Shown here piece after piece: positions 1 through 9,491 of a DNA stretch of 64,000 bases. The DNA is from JAAEPI01 sp965212145. GTDB taxonomy: Bacteria > Bacteroidota > Bacteroidia > Cytophagales > Cyclobacteriaceae. The position numbers and the translations under genes were made by a program. Numbering within the stretch: position 1 is the stretch's first letter; the number at the start of each line of letters is the position of its first letter. The notes under the pieces were generated by a model. It was not told the DNA's origin and searched no databases. It worked only from the letters and a program-made list of their open reading frames with translations. The stretch lies in contig CBDBUY010000009.1 in assembly GCA_965212145.1 (NCBI GenBank), forward strand, positions 682,001 to 746,000. Reading direction: 5' to 3'.

Positions 1-80
1 TGGTGGAGAAAGTTGGCCTTTACTGGCACTTTGTAGATTTAGTATGGGTATTTGTTTTCACATTCTTTTATTTGGTATAA
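1..80 (+). CDS. cytochrome c oxidase subunit III, C-terminal end (partial)
   Basis: The window opens inside this gene; the frame reading through base 3 ends in TAA at 78-80. The visible tail contains YWHFVDLVWVFVFTFFYLV, which is the last transmembrane helix of heme-copper oxidase subunit III; the WHFVD..W motif is characteristic of COX3. It is followed after 9 bases by the subunit IV gene, as in other Bacteroidota oxidase operons. Only about 25 residues are visible, so the family call rests on that motif and on context. Confidence 0.8.
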   Translation, partial: VEKVGLYWHFVDLVWVFVFTFFYLV

Positions 81-89
81 GACAAGATC

Positions 90-425
90 ATGACACAAGA
101 AACTAACGAAATCGAAGTAAAACCTGTCAATAAATCTAAGGTCAAGACATTCATTAGAGTGACAATTATCTTGGCAGTAGTCACAGGTATCGAATATTTG
201 ATTGCGTTCACGGTACCACATGATTACAAAATGACTCGTGTGGTGATTTTTGTCTTGCTTACGATAGTGAAGGCTTTCTACATTGTCTGGGAATTCATGC
301 ACTTGGGGCATGAGAAAAAATCATTGAAGATGTCGGTGGTTCTGCCGATGCTGTTTGTCGTTTTCTTCATCTTCATTATGATTTATCAAGGGGACGCAGT
401 TTTTGATGCTTTAGTAGGAAGATAA
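90..425 (+). CDS. cytochrome c oxidase subunit IV family protein
   Basis: A 111-residue membrane protein with a charged N-terminus (about 20 residues) and three predicted transmembrane helices (roughly 22-42, 50-68 and 82-103). The second segment ends in an EFMHLGHEKK stretch typical of prokaryotic COX4/CyoD-like small subunits. The length matches this family. It lies directly downstream of COX3 and upstream of DUF420/DUF983 genes, the usual order in Bacteroidota. It probably stabilises the oxidase and has no cofactor ligands of its own. Confidence 0.8.
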   Translation: MTQETNEIEVKPVNKSKVKTFIRVTIILAVVTGIEYLIAFTVPHDYKMTRVVIFVLLTIVKAFYIVWEFMHLGHEKKSLKMSVVLPMLFVVFFIFIMIYQGDAVFDALVGR

Positions 426-426
426 A

Positions 427-852
427 TTGGGTGTTTCCCGCAAAGGGCTGTTTAGGCTGGCCCTGCTGATTTTAGCTATTCCGGTTATTCTGTTACTGAC
501 TCTTCATTTCTTTGGAGAGAACAGGATGTCTGTAGAGACGAATACACCTCTAAAAAATTGTGGATTGCGCAATTCTGAGGTATCCGTGCATCTTTCAAGT
601 CCTTTGCTATTGAAGACAATTGAAGAAAAGAATCAACTAGCGAGAGTGTTGAAAGCCCTCGATAAGAAGAAAATTGCTTTTGATTCTTCAGATTACCCCT
701 GTTTTGGGGACACACTTTCACTGCTAATGGTTGATGATAAAAATAATTTGCGAGGCAGCTATTATCTGGAACATTCTGACATCAATAGGTTGTTTGTAGA
801 ATTAGATATTGTAAAACTGCAGAGTAGTTATGGACGAGAAGTCTCAAGGTAA
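427..852 (+). CDS. membrane-anchored SCO-like protein lacking the copper motif
   Basis: A 141-residue protein with a probable TTG start right after the COX4 stop. One N-terminal transmembrane helix (about 8-26) is followed by an extracytoplasmic domain. It occupies the slot where an SCO1/SenC copper chaperone normally sits. Its C-terminal stretch (LRGSYY...DINRLFVELDI) resembles the end of SCO proteins, where an IRGYYDG-like strand precedes a final helix. The only two cysteines are far apart, and no CxxxC copper motif or thioredoxin core is visible. I infer a degenerate SCO relative, but it could be an unrelated small anchored protein. It overlaps the next gene by 23 bases, indicating one transcript. 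Confidence 0.5.
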   Translation: MGVSRKGLFRLALLILAIPVILLLTLHFFGENRMSVETNTPLKNCGLRNSEVSVHLSSPLLLKTIEEKNQLARVLKALDKKKIAFDSSDYPCFGDTLSLLMVDDKNNLRGSYYLEHSDINRLFVELDIVKLQSSYGREVSR

Positions 853-1402
853 AATTCCATTTTGGCTAATAGGTGTCATCTCACTTATTGTACCACTATT
901 AGTAGCATTCTTATTCTTTTTCGATAATAAGCTGGACTTGGGTGAGTTTGTCTATCAGCTACCTCACTTCCATGGGATTTTAAATTCATTGACGACTTTA
1001 GTTCTTGTTATTGCGCTCTGGATGATTATGAGGGGTAATGTGAAGTGGCATAAGAATCTGATGACATCTGCGGTATTCATGGGGGCTATATTTCTTGTAA
1101 GCTATGTAACATACCACTCAAGTGCCGATTCGGTAATATACGGTGACATTGATATGGATGGGATTTTAAGTGACAATGAATTATTAAAGGTTCCATTAAG
1201 GGATACCTACTTAACCATTCTTTTAGCACACATAGGCGTCTCCGTAATCGCCCTTCCGTTTATTTTAATTGCCTTTGTCCATGCCCTAAAGGGGAATTTT
1301 GATCGCCACAAATTTTTCGTAAAGATCGCTTATCCGGTATGGTTGTTTGTCTCAGTTTCTGGAGTGACCGTGTACTTAATGATGCGACCTTATTATTTTT
1401 GA
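830..1402 (+). CDS. DUF420 family membrane protein (CtaM-like)
   Basis: A 190-residue protein with about five transmembrane helices and histidines near membrane edges (for example QLPHFHGILN and LLAHIGVS), as in DUF420. The family is linked with heme-copper oxidase assembly; CtaM of Gram-positives is a known member. A loop at about 102-118 (YGDIDMDGILSDNE) is DxDxDG-like and acidic. It starts inside the preceding gene, so the two are probably translationally coupled. Position in the oxidase operon supports an assembly role. Confidence 0.75.
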   Translation: MDEKSQGKIPFWLIGVISLIVPLLVAFLFFFDNKLDLGEFVYQLPHFHGILNSLTTLVLVIALWMIMRGNVKWHKNLMTSAVFMGAIFLVSYVTYHSSADSVIYGDIDMDGILSDNELLKVPLRDTYLTILLAHIGVSVIALPFILIAFVHALKGNFDRHKFFVKIAYPVWLFVSVSGVTVYLMMRPYYF

Positions 1403-1405
1403 TCT

Positions 1406-1657
1406 GTGAAAAAAGGAATACTTCTTTTGATTGCATTATCAATCCCATATGTGAATTGGGCTCAGTGTGCAATGTGCAGAACACAAGTTTCTAACAATGT
1501 CAGTGGAGGAGGAGGAGAGGATCTTGGTAGGGCTTTGAACTTTGGTATTCTTTACCTCTTTTTTACACCTTATGTAGCCCTAGGAATTATTGCAATCCTT
1601 TGGTTCAAATTCAGTAAGAAAAATGAATCAAAAATCAGGCTTAGCAAGTATAATTAA
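1406..1657 (+). CDS. small membrane protein with N-terminal CxxC motif
   Basis: An 83-residue protein, GTG start 3 bases after the DUF420 stop. A signal-like segment (about 4-18, ending in WAQ) is followed by CAMCRTQV, then a glycine-rich linker and one transmembrane helix (about 50-70). Small proteins with a CxMC motif recur next to oxidase genes in this phylum. A redox or metal-handling role in oxidase maturation is inferred from context only. Its last 35 bases overlap the DUF983 gene. Confidence 0.6.
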   Translation: MKKGILLLIALSIPYVNWAQCAMCRTQVSNNVSGGGGEDLGRALNFGILYLFFTPYVALGIIAILWFKFSKKNESKIRLSKYN

Positions 1658-2003
1658 GGGCTGCTGTCCTCAGTGCCGAAGTGAACGGATGTTTGCTCAA
1701 GGACCGTATCACAGAAAGTTTCTTCGCATGAATCAGGTTTGTTCGACTTGTGGATTACGATATGAGCGTGAACCCGGCTTTTTTTATGGCTCCATGTATG
1801 TGAGCTACATATTATCTACAGGGATATTCCTAGTCGTCGGCGGGATTGTTTTTTTGATCGGAAATGATCCCGACTTGTGGATTTATATAGTTTCTGTCAC
1901 CTTGGTGTCTCTTTTTTTATACCCGATTAATTACAGATTGTCCAGAAGCATATTCTTGCACCTTTTTGCTGGAATGAAATTCGATCCTGACAAGACTAAA
2001 TAG
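1623..2003 (+). CDS. DUF983 family protein
   Basis: A 126-residue protein. I choose the ATG at 1623 because family members begin just before a CCPQCRS zinc-ribbon-like motif; an upstream in-frame start at 1590 would only add residues overlapping the previous gene. A second cysteine pair (CSTCG, near residue 39) completes a four-cysteine ribbon, followed by an EPGFFYG motif and two transmembrane helices. These are the hallmarks of DUF983, often found beside cytochrome oxidase genes. Molecular function is unknown. Confidence 0.8.
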   Translation: MNQKSGLASIIKGCCPQCRSERMFAQGPYHRKFLRMNQVCSTCGLRYEREPGFFYGSMYVSYILSTGIFLVVGGIVFLIGNDPDLWIYIVSVTLVSLFLYPINYRLSRSIFLHLFAGMKFDPDKTK

Positions 2004-2027
2004 TTAACTTTCGGGAAACTTCGGTGA

Positions 2028-5000
2028 ATGAGATACGTCCGAAATGCTTTTCTGTTTCTTTGGCTGCTCGCCATTCTACTTCTGCTTTTAAGAACTTTTG
2101 TTGATTGGAATGACCTGGAGCACAAGCAACTTCAGGATAGAATTAATTCCATGCTGGACATTCAGCATGAGGTGCTGGATGTACTAGTAACCGGATATCA
2201 AGAAAAGGCAGAAATCGACATTACAGGTTCAATTTACCTTTATCGGATTTTTGAAAATGGTGAACTCATAAAATGGTCAGATAACAAAACCTTACCCCCA
2301 TATAGTTTACTTCGAAGACCTGATAGTGTGTATTACATTGATCATGCTACTGGAAATTTCATAGTCCAGCGAACGTCATTTCAGCAGGATGGTGCCATTG
2401 TGGAGTTTTTTTCGATTCTGCCGTTGCAGCAAAAGTTTAGAATTCAAAATAAGTACTTGACAGACATCATAAATACGAGTGTTTTTGAAAGAGAACCAAG
2501 CTGGATAGATACTTCAGGGGATTACATGATCGGTTACAAAGGCACTGATCTTTTTGCCTTTGGACCTTCCCGCGAAACACCGGAGCAAATATCGGGTTTG
2601 GCAATATGGTTGTTCATAGCGAGTCTTCCTTTAGTCATACTACTTCTATTGAGGCAAGCAAGGAATCAACTTTCCAGAAATTGGTATTTGATGGTTTCAT
2701 TGTTGGGTTTGATATTTCTTAGGGTTCTGTTGATCGCTATCGAATTTCCTGGTGCGTATTTGGAGGTATCAATATTCGATCCAGTAGTATATAACTCATC
2801 AATCTTGGGATTTACATTAGGGGACTTATTGATCAATTATTGTTTTTTTCTCGTTATTTCAGGCATAGTCAGCAATCATTTCTTAGAGAAATTCAGCCTG
2901 AATAGCTGGTTCCTTCGAATTATTGTTTTGTTTATAGTGATAGGTTTTACCTATCTGAATATTCAGACTTTTCATTGGCTATTGACTGACCTGACCACCC
3001 ATTCTCAGATTGAATTGGATGTTACCAAATCAATAGAATTCGATTTAAATCGAGTGGTTGCCATTGCTCTGGTTCTATCAGCATCTGTAGTTTTTTTTCT
3101 TGTTAATCATATTATTGTCCAGGTCATCAGCGCCCTCGAATTGCCGGGTGGTTTGTACTTGTTTTTTCATCTTGCTGCAGTAGCTGGTTTCATACATTTT
3201 TTCCCATCACTTTTCCCGATATTCCTACTTCAGTTTGCATGGTATTGGATTATGTACCTGTCTGATTTGTCATTAAAGTTTCATGCTGCTAGCAAGGTTG
3301 CGTTGGAATATGTTTTATCTGTAGGTGCTATGCTGGCACTGGTTTTCGCATTTGCAAATGATCAGACACACCAAAACAAGGAACTTGAAGAAAAGTCAAA
3401 GTTTGCCAACCGATTGGTTTTGGAAAAAGACGTTCTAGGTGAGTATTATTTGAACGAGATATTAGATGACATCCGATCCGATGAAACGATTCCTGATCGA
3501 TTGGATGGAGGCATTTTCGCACGTCAAAACATTAGGGAAAAAATAAGCAGACAGTTTGTGTCCTCCTACTTTGATAAGTATGAACTAGAAGTGTTTCTTT
3601 TTAGTGCACAGGGAGAGCAATTTGATGTAGAAGATGGTGAGGCATATTCATTATTGATTGAGAAATATGCACTGCCGGAGTTTCAGACAGATTATGAGGG
3701 GATTTTTCATGTAAATATTTCAGAGAATATATCTTCCAGACTCTACGTATGCTTCATCGAATATCCGGAGGGATTCATTGTCATGAATCTCAATAGAAAA
3801 CGAAACACTCTCGCGAATGTCTTTCCCGAACTGTTGGTTGAAAGCAAATACGAGCAAGAGAATATTGGGAACTTTGACTATACGATTTTCAGGGATAGCA
3901 CAGTCCTGTATGGTCAAGGGACGTTTGGACATGTAAATTATCTCGAACCGGATGACCTGTCTAATCCCAAACTTTATGAAGTCGGAATTGTAGAAGATTC
4001 ACGTCATTTTTTGGGGAATAGGACGCTGGATGGGAGGACGATTGTTGTTGTATCTCCAGCATATAAAAATAAGAACTGGGTTGTTAATTTTTCTTTTCTT
4101 TTTTTACTAATTATACTTTTGACCAGCATAGTTGGAGTGATCTACAGGTTGGGTTTGCATTTCAGGTCACTGACTCTTGCCAATAAAATCCAGCTGTATT
4201 TAGCTACAGGGTTTCTCATTCCATTATTCATTACCGGGTTCGCACTACTAAATACTTTGAACAATAGCTATCGAGAAGAAATAACCCGAAGTTATCTGAA
4301 GGAGTCTTTGAGGATTTCAGAAAGTCTGGTTGACGAAACAATTAAGTACATAGCCGATGAGTCTGATTTAAATTCTTTTGCAAATTATGTAGGTGACGTA
4401 TCCGGATTTGTTCAAGCAGATCTGAATATTTATGACATTGAAGGCCGTTTGATTACAACCAGCCAGCCGGGCATATTTGGTTTAGATCTTCTCTCCGACA
4501 GAATCAGTCCTAAGGCATTAAACGCACTCAGCGACGATGACCAAAACATAATTCTTGATGAGTCAATCGGACTGTTGGATTTTAAAACGACGTACACGGC
4601 AATAACCGGATACACTGATGGAAGAATGTATGGCGTGGTGGGTATGCCGTTTTTCGACACGAAGAATCATTTGAAAAGACAGCAGATGGAAGTTTTGGCA
4701 AACTTGCTGATGATTTTTGCTCTGATCTTTTTGTTTGCACTGATTTCAGGCAATTACATTCTTAATTACCTGATTGGCCCTCTCAAACTTGTTTCTGACC
4801 ACTTGAAGCGTACGACCTGGGAAGAGGACAATCAACCAATCGACTATTACAGAGATGATGAAATTGGAGCGTTGGTAAAGGAATACAATCAAATGTTAGT
4901 TAAGCTGGAGAGGAATAAGGAAGCACTGGTGAGAAGTCAGAAAGAATCAGCTTGGAAGGAAATTGCGCGCCAGGTGGCACATGAAATTAAGAATCCACTG

Positions 5001-5591
5001 ACACCTATGCGGCTGAAGATTCAACAGTTACAGAGAGATATTCAGGATCATCAGAAGGTGGTGACCTTGGAATCGTTGGTCAAGCAGATTGACACCATGA
5101 GTCATATAGCCGATTCATTCAGTGAGTTTGCTAAAATGCCCGCCCCAGAAAATGAAGACTTTGATCTCGTTTCAGTTGTTCACGAATCAGTCTTACTTCA
5201 TATCGGAAAGGGGTTGACAATCGAAACTGATCTGCCGGAAAAGGCTATTATGGTTTGGGCTGACCCAAAAATCATAGATCGGATTATGAATAATTTGATC
5301 CTCAACGCAAAGCAGGCAGTGGAAGGGAAGGAACCACATTTGGTCGTTAAAATCTGGAAAGAGGAGAACAAAGTTGTGATCAGCTGCTCCGACAATGGTT
5401 CCGGAATCAAGGAGGAGATTCAGGATAAGATATTTACCACCTATTTTAGTACCAAATCGACTGGCAGTGGGATTGGATTGGCAGTAGCCAAAAAAGGAAT
5501 TGAGAATGCAGGAGGCAACATTTGGTTCGAAACTAAGGAAGGGGAAGGAACCACCTTCTTTATTAGCCTCCCTGTTTTTGAGACGCTTTAG
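2028..5591 (+). CDS. giant multi-pass sensor histidine kinase (HAMP, HisKA, HATPase)
   Basis: 1187 residues. An N-terminal helix (about 7-23) and an extracytoplasmic segment (about 25-190) are followed by a block of roughly eight to nine transmembrane helices (190-450), a second extracytoplasmic domain (455-685), further helices, a third sensor segment (750-880) and a final helix (about 885-910). A HAMP-like linker follows, then the H box (QVAHEIKNPLTPM, phosphoacceptor near His985) and an ATPase domain with N box (NNLILNAKQA), DNGSG and a GSGIGLAV G2 box. The kinase core is NtrY-like. No response regulator lies alongside. Its 3' end overlaps the next gene, suggesting coexpression with an outer-membrane protein. 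Confidence 0.85.
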   Translation: MRYVRNAFLFLWLLAILLLLLRTFVDWNDLEHKQLQDRINSMLDIQHEVLDVLVTGYQEKAEIDITGSIYLYRIFENGELIKWSDNKTLPPYSLLRRPDSVYYIDHATGNFIVQRTSFQQDGAIVEFFSILPLQQKFRIQNKYLTDIINTSVFEREPSWIDTSGDYMIGYKGTDLFAFGPSRETPEQISGLAIWLFIASLPLVILLLLRQARNQLSRNWYLMVSLLGLIFLRVLLIAIEFPGAYLEVSIFDPVVYNSSILGFTLGDLLINYCFFLVISGIVSNHFLEKFSLNSWFLRIIVLFIVIGFTYLNIQTFHWLLTDLTTHSQIELDVTKSIEFDLNRVVAIALVLSASVVFFLVNHIIVQVISALELPGGLYLFFHLAAVAGFIHFFPSLFPIFLLQFAWYWIMYLSDLSLKFHAASKVALEYVLSVGAMLALVFAFANDQTHQNKELEEKSKFANRLVLEKDVLGEYYLNEILDDIRSDETIPDRLDGGIFARQNIREKISRQFVSSYFDKYELEVFLFSAQGEQFDVEDGEAYSLLIEKYALPEFQTDYEGIFHVNISENISSRLYVCFIEYPEGFIVMNLNRKRNTLANVFPELLVESKYEQENIGNFDYTIFRDSTVLYGQGTFGHVNYLEPDDLSNPKLYEVGIVEDSRHFLGNRTLDGRTIVVVSPAYKNKNWVVNFSFLFLLIILLTSIVGVIYRLGLHFRSLTLANKIQLYLATGFLIPLFITGFALLNTLNNSYREEITRSYLKESLRISESLVDETIKYIADESDLNSFANYVGDVSGFVQADLNIYDIEGRLITTSQPGIFGLDLLSDRISPKALNALSDDDQNIILDESIGLLDFKTTYTAITGYTDGRMYGVVGMPFFDTKNHLKRQQMEVLANLLMIFALIFLFALISGNYILNYLIGPLKLVSDHLKRTTWEEDNQPIDYYRDDEIGALVKEYNQMLVKLERNKEALVRSQKESAWKEIARQVAHEIKNPLTPMRLKIQQLQRDIQDHQKVVTLESLVKQIDTMSHIADSFSEFAKMPAPENEDFDLVSVVHESVLLHIGKGLTIETDLPEKAIMVWADPKIIDRIMNNLILNAKQAVEGKEPHLVVKIWKEENKVVISCSDNGSGIKEEIQDKIFTTYFSTKSTGSGIGLAVAKKGIENAGGNIWFETKEGEGTTFFISLPVFETL

Positions 5592-8500
5592 TGGACTCAT
5601 ATTCCTGTTTCTAGGACCACTTCTTTTTGCTCAAAACCTGAAGTGTAAGCAAATCCCGGCAGATGGTAAGTTTCATGCCGTTGATTCATTATTAATTGAG
5701 CCTGGTTCGATGCAATTGAAACGAGGCACGAAATTCACCTACAATAGCGATCTACAATCAATTAGTATTACTTCAGATCAGGATAGTGTCCTGGTGTGTT
5801 ATCGTGTCCTACCTCTGGAGCTTTTTAAAAATCTCGGCAATCGGCCGTTATCCCAGTATGACCCTAGCGAGACAGCACCATCCTCCCAATCTCAAATCAC
5901 AGAAGAACTGCCTCTATTTGATTTTGGGAAGCGGGTAGAAACGGCTGGTTTTATTTCCCGGGGAATAACTTTTGGTAATCGTCAAAACCTGTTTGTTAAT
6001 TCCACACTGAACCTCCAGATGAATGGAAAAATCAGTGATAATCTGAGCATTGAAGCGCTTATTACAGATCAGAATATCCCTTTTCAGCCGGAAGGAAACA
6101 CCCAGCAGATTCGTGATTTTGACAATGTCTATATCAAACTTTACAACCAAAATTTCGAAATGATCGCTGGTGATGTCGTCTTGACGAATCCACTAGAAAA
6201 GGACTATTTTCTTAAGTACTACAAGAACGTTCAAGGACTTCAATTGAGCTACAAATCCAAAATTGGGAACTGGAATAGCTACACCAGTGTCGCAACTTCT
6301 GCTTCAAAAGGGAAATTTGCATCCATTGCACTTGAGGCAAGGGAAGGGGTTCAGGGTCCTTACCAGCTGAGGGGGCCAAATGGCGAACGTTTCATAGTAG
6401 TTCTGGCTAATTCTGAACGAGTCTTTCTGGATGGAGTGATGCTCGAGCGAGGTTTCGATCGGGACTATGTAATCGACTACAATCTTGGACAGATTATTTT
6501 CAATACCAATGTCCTAATAACGCAGTTTTCTGTCTTAAGAGTTGATTTCGAATACGCGGAGCAATTCTATACAAGGACATCATCGGCCATTGCTCAGTCT
6601 CTGAAGAATAAGTCTACCGAAATTCGGATCAACCATTATCAGGAAAAGGACAATGCGTTTGGCTCATTTGGTTTTCAGCCTTCTGATAACGATCTGGACA
6701 TATTGCGATCCATCGGCGACAACACTGAACTGGCTCAGGTATCAGGTGTTGATTCCGTCAGTTATTCACCGGATCGAATTTTATACGAAGAAAAGGACAC
6801 GGTGGACTTAGACGGTATATCCTCACAGATTTTCATTTATTCCACCGACCCGGATGCTGCGTTCTTTTCAGTTTTCTTTACTGAAGTTGGTTTCGGAAAT
6901 GGCGATTATGTCCTGAGCAGCTCGACAGCAAATGGTCAGGTCTATGAGTGGGTATCACCTCAAGGAGGACAGTCACAAGGGAACTACGCGGCAGCACGAA
7001 AGGTGCCCTTACCAATTTCGAAACGTATGACCACATTTGGTGTGGAAAACCAGATCAGCGCTCATGAATCAGTATCCAACGAAATAGCCATATCGACGGT
7101 GGATCAGAATCTTTATTCATCCATCGATGATGGTGACAATCAGGCCATTGGCTGGGCTGGATTTCTAAAGTCCGAGGGGCGAGAGCTGGGAAATGGATAC
7201 AAAATGAAGGCTTCTCTGAATTGGGAAATCGACCAATCGGGATTCAGAGCCATGGACAGGTATCGACCGATTTTGTTTGACAGGGATTGGGATATTCAGA
7301 CGGATACGACTTTGACTACCGATTTAATCGTGAGCCTTCAAGCTGCGGTAGAAAAGAATGAAAGCCAGAAAATCTCCTATAATGTAGTCAGGAGAGACCG
7401 ACCAGAGGTCTTGGACGGATGGCAACACCGTTTTGGGTTGAATCAGAAGGTTGGAAATCTTCATTTAGAATCGGACAACTTCTATCTAAAGAATGAGCTT
7501 CAAGCGCTGCAAAGTGATTGGGTCAGATCATTGACGGACGTTAGTTTCAGAAAAGGGCGTTTGGTGCCCGGTTACATTTATTCCGTAGATCAAAATCAAA
7601 AATCTCTGGGCGATAGTGTGGTGGCATCTCAGATGTATTATTCAGCGCACGAGCTTTATCTGACCAATTCGGATTCGTCCAATTCACGGTACCGATTCAG
7701 CTATCAAATTCGTGAAGATCAAAGTCCTAAGGATGGTAAAATGGAGGAATTCACTTTCTCTGAAAATTATCGGGCGAGCTATTCCAGAAAGTTTAGAGAT
7801 CATGATTTGGAACTGACTGGCTCCCTTAGGAAAATCGAGAACCGATTGACCAATCAGACTGACGAGTGGCTGAACACTAGGCTTAACTGGTTCGGGAAAT
7901 TTTTTCAAGAGAATGTCACGAATCGGCTCACCTATCAAATCGGCAATGTCCGGGAATTGCGAAGAAATTTCATCTTCATTGAAGTGGGGGGTAATCAGGG
8001 AACACATGCGTGGCGGGATGAAAACGGGGACGGTATCAAAGACCTGAATGAATTCTATGAAGCCATTAATCCAGATGAGCGTCAGTACGCCAAATTCTTC
8101 ACCCTCACGGATGATTTCGTTTCGGCTTTCGAGACCAGGTTTCAGAATGTCGTAGATTTTCGTTTCCCGAGGAAATGGAGGTCGTCTATGGGAATCAGAA
8201 AGTTTCTATCGCGATGGAACGGTCGCATCAGCATAAATGCGCATTTCAAGACCACTGCTTCCGCAATTCACAAAAGGTTGGACCCGTTCAGCCTCGAACT
8301 CAGTGAAGAAGATGTCCTTTTTGCCGCCAATCGGTGGAACTATAATCTTCAGTACAATCAATTTGAGGACGGTTTGGGATGGGAGGGAACTAGATCTTTG
8401 ACACAGAGAAAACAGCTTCTCACAAACGGGTTTGAGCTTGGCGAACGCAGTGAGTGGAGCATGGGTACTCGATGGAGATTTAGCCGAGAGTACACCATTA

Positions 8501-8970
8501 CTTTTAGAAATGAGTGGAGCCGGCATCTCAACTCATCAGATTTCCTCGCAAACCGGAATCTGAATATCTCTAGTTATGGTTTGGGCCCTGAATTCACCTG
8601 GCAGCCTTCAAACACTTTTCGGGTGGTTAGTGGCTTTTTCTACGAGAATCGAGTGAACAACCGATCTGAAAATATGGTCACGTCCAACTTGAGCGAGTGG
8701 TTCTCCAGAATTACTTGGAACAAGCTTCAGAAAGGAAACCTGAACGGACAAATTCGATCAATCAGGATCGATTACGATGGGGAGTTGAACTCGTTCACGT
8801 CTTATCAGATGCTTGAAGGATTACGTCCTGGGCTCAATACAACTTGGCGCTTGAATTGGCAACAAACATTAGGCAAGGGTATTCAAATGACACTTCAATA
8901 CAATGGGAGAAGTTCTGAGAATCAAGCCCCCATTCACACCGGGACAATGATTTTCACTGCGTTCTTCTAG
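5578..8970 (+). CDS. large outer-membrane beta-barrel-like protein
   Basis: About 1130 residues from the TTG at 5578; an earlier in-frame TTG at 5500 would put 26 charged residues before the signal peptide, so I prefer the later one. The signal peptide (LIFLFLGPLLFAQ, cleaved after FAQ) is followed by a roughly 450-residue region with IAGD and VFLDGVMLERG..DYVIDYN motifs. A long C-terminal half of alternating polar/aromatic strands ends in ...TMIFTAFF, a terminal Phe as in many outer-membrane barrels. An acidic DENGDGIKDLNEF loop resembles a dockerin-type calcium site. The function is not known to me. It overlaps the kinase gene upstream and, by 4 bases, the convergent gene downstream. Confidence 0.65.
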   Translation: MRRFSGLIFLFLGPLLFAQNLKCKQIPADGKFHAVDSLLIEPGSMQLKRGTKFTYNSDLQSISITSDQDSVLVCYRVLPLELFKNLGNRPLSQYDPSETAPSSQSQITEELPLFDFGKRVETAGFISRGITFGNRQNLFVNSTLNLQMNGKISDNLSIEALITDQNIPFQPEGNTQQIRDFDNVYIKLYNQNFEMIAGDVVLTNPLEKDYFLKYYKNVQGLQLSYKSKIGNWNSYTSVATSASKGKFASIALEAREGVQGPYQLRGPNGERFIVVLANSERVFLDGVMLERGFDRDYVIDYNLGQIIFNTNVLITQFSVLRVDFEYAEQFYTRTSSAIAQSLKNKSTEIRINHYQEKDNAFGSFGFQPSDNDLDILRSIGDNTELAQVSGVDSVSYSPDRILYEEKDTVDLDGISSQIFIYSTDPDAAFFSVFFTEVGFGNGDYVLSSSTANGQVYEWVSPQGGQSQGNYAAARKVPLPISKRMTTFGVENQISAHESVSNEIAISTVDQNLYSSIDDGDNQAIGWAGFLKSEGRELGNGYKMKASLNWEIDQSGFRAMDRYRPILFDRDWDIQTDTTLTTDLIVSLQAAVEKNESQKISYNVVRRDRPEVLDGWQHRFGLNQKVGNLHLESDNFYLKNELQALQSDWVRSLTDVSFRKGRLVPGYIYSVDQNQKSLGDSVVASQMYYSAHELYLTNSDSSNSRYRFSYQIREDQSPKDGKMEEFTFSENYRASYSRKFRDHDLELTGSLRKIENRLTNQTDEWLNTRLNWFGKFFQENVTNRLTYQIGNVRELRRNFIFIEVGGNQGTHAWRDENGDGIKDLNEFYEAINPDERQYAKFFTLTDDFVSAFETRFQNVVDFRFPRKWRSSMGIRKFLSRWNGRISINAHFKTTASAIHKRLDPFSLELSEEDVLFAANRWNYNLQYNQFEDGLGWEGTRSLTQRKQLLTNGFELGERSEWSMGTRWRFSREYTITFRNEWSRHLNSSDFLANRNLNISSYGLGPEFTWQPSNTFRVVSGFFYENRVNNRSENMVTSNLSEWFSRITWNKLQKGNLNGQIRSIRIDYDGELNSFTSYQMLEGLRPGLNTTWRLNWQQTLGKGIQMTLQYNGRSSENQAPIHTGTMIFTAFF

Positions 8971-9491
8971 TCGAGCGGAAAAGGTTGGCTTGAATGTCCC
9001 GATACCACCCAGCGCTCGCCATAAACGGACTCGTATTCAATTTCCACTTTGGCAGTACTGTCATTTGCGAAATACTGTCTTAAGTAGCTCGCTGTTTTTT
9101 CATCATCCTTAGCTCCTATCATTTCTACCCTCTCGCCTGCCGGAATTAACCTACCCGGGAGGATATTTGAATAATAAATCGTCCGCTTAATGGTATCATC
9201 TGGATTAAGAACCGTCTTCAAAAATACGTAAGGATCCATGTCATGGGATTTCTCCATATGGTATACTCGGATATTCGTGATGAAGGCTGGACCAATGCCA
9301 TTATTTAGAAGTACTAGTTGGTATCTGTCTTTGCTTTGACTGTTCCATATTTCCAGATAGGGAAGGACTGACGCACTTTGTTGTTTTTTCAGAAGTTGGT
9401 TTTGGTAAACAATGCTGAAGAATGTTCCGAGCGAAATGAGGATCGCACAGACGCTTAAAATTTTTTCGCTTGTCCAGAATTTCTTAGCCAT
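8967..9491 (-). CDS. membrane-anchored hypothetical protein
   Basis: 174 residues: an N-terminal anchor (about 10-30), then a soluble beta-rich domain (YQLVLLNNGIGPAFITNI) of the kind seen in many bacterial one-helix proteins of unknown function. Its start codon overlaps the stop of the ABC ATPase gene by 1 base, so it is the third gene of the mla-like transcript. Whether it works with the transporter is unknown; it is not an MlaD/MCE domain as far as I can see. Confidence 0.6.
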   Translation of the reverse strand: MAKKFWTSEKILSVCAILISLGTFFSIVYQNQLLKKQQSASVLPYLEIWNSQSKDRYQLVLLNNGIGPAFITNIRVYHMEKSHDMDPYVFLKTVLNPDDTIKRTIYYSNILPGRLIPAGERVEMIGAKDDEKTASYLRQYFANDSTAKVEIEYESVYGERWVVSGHSSQPFPLD

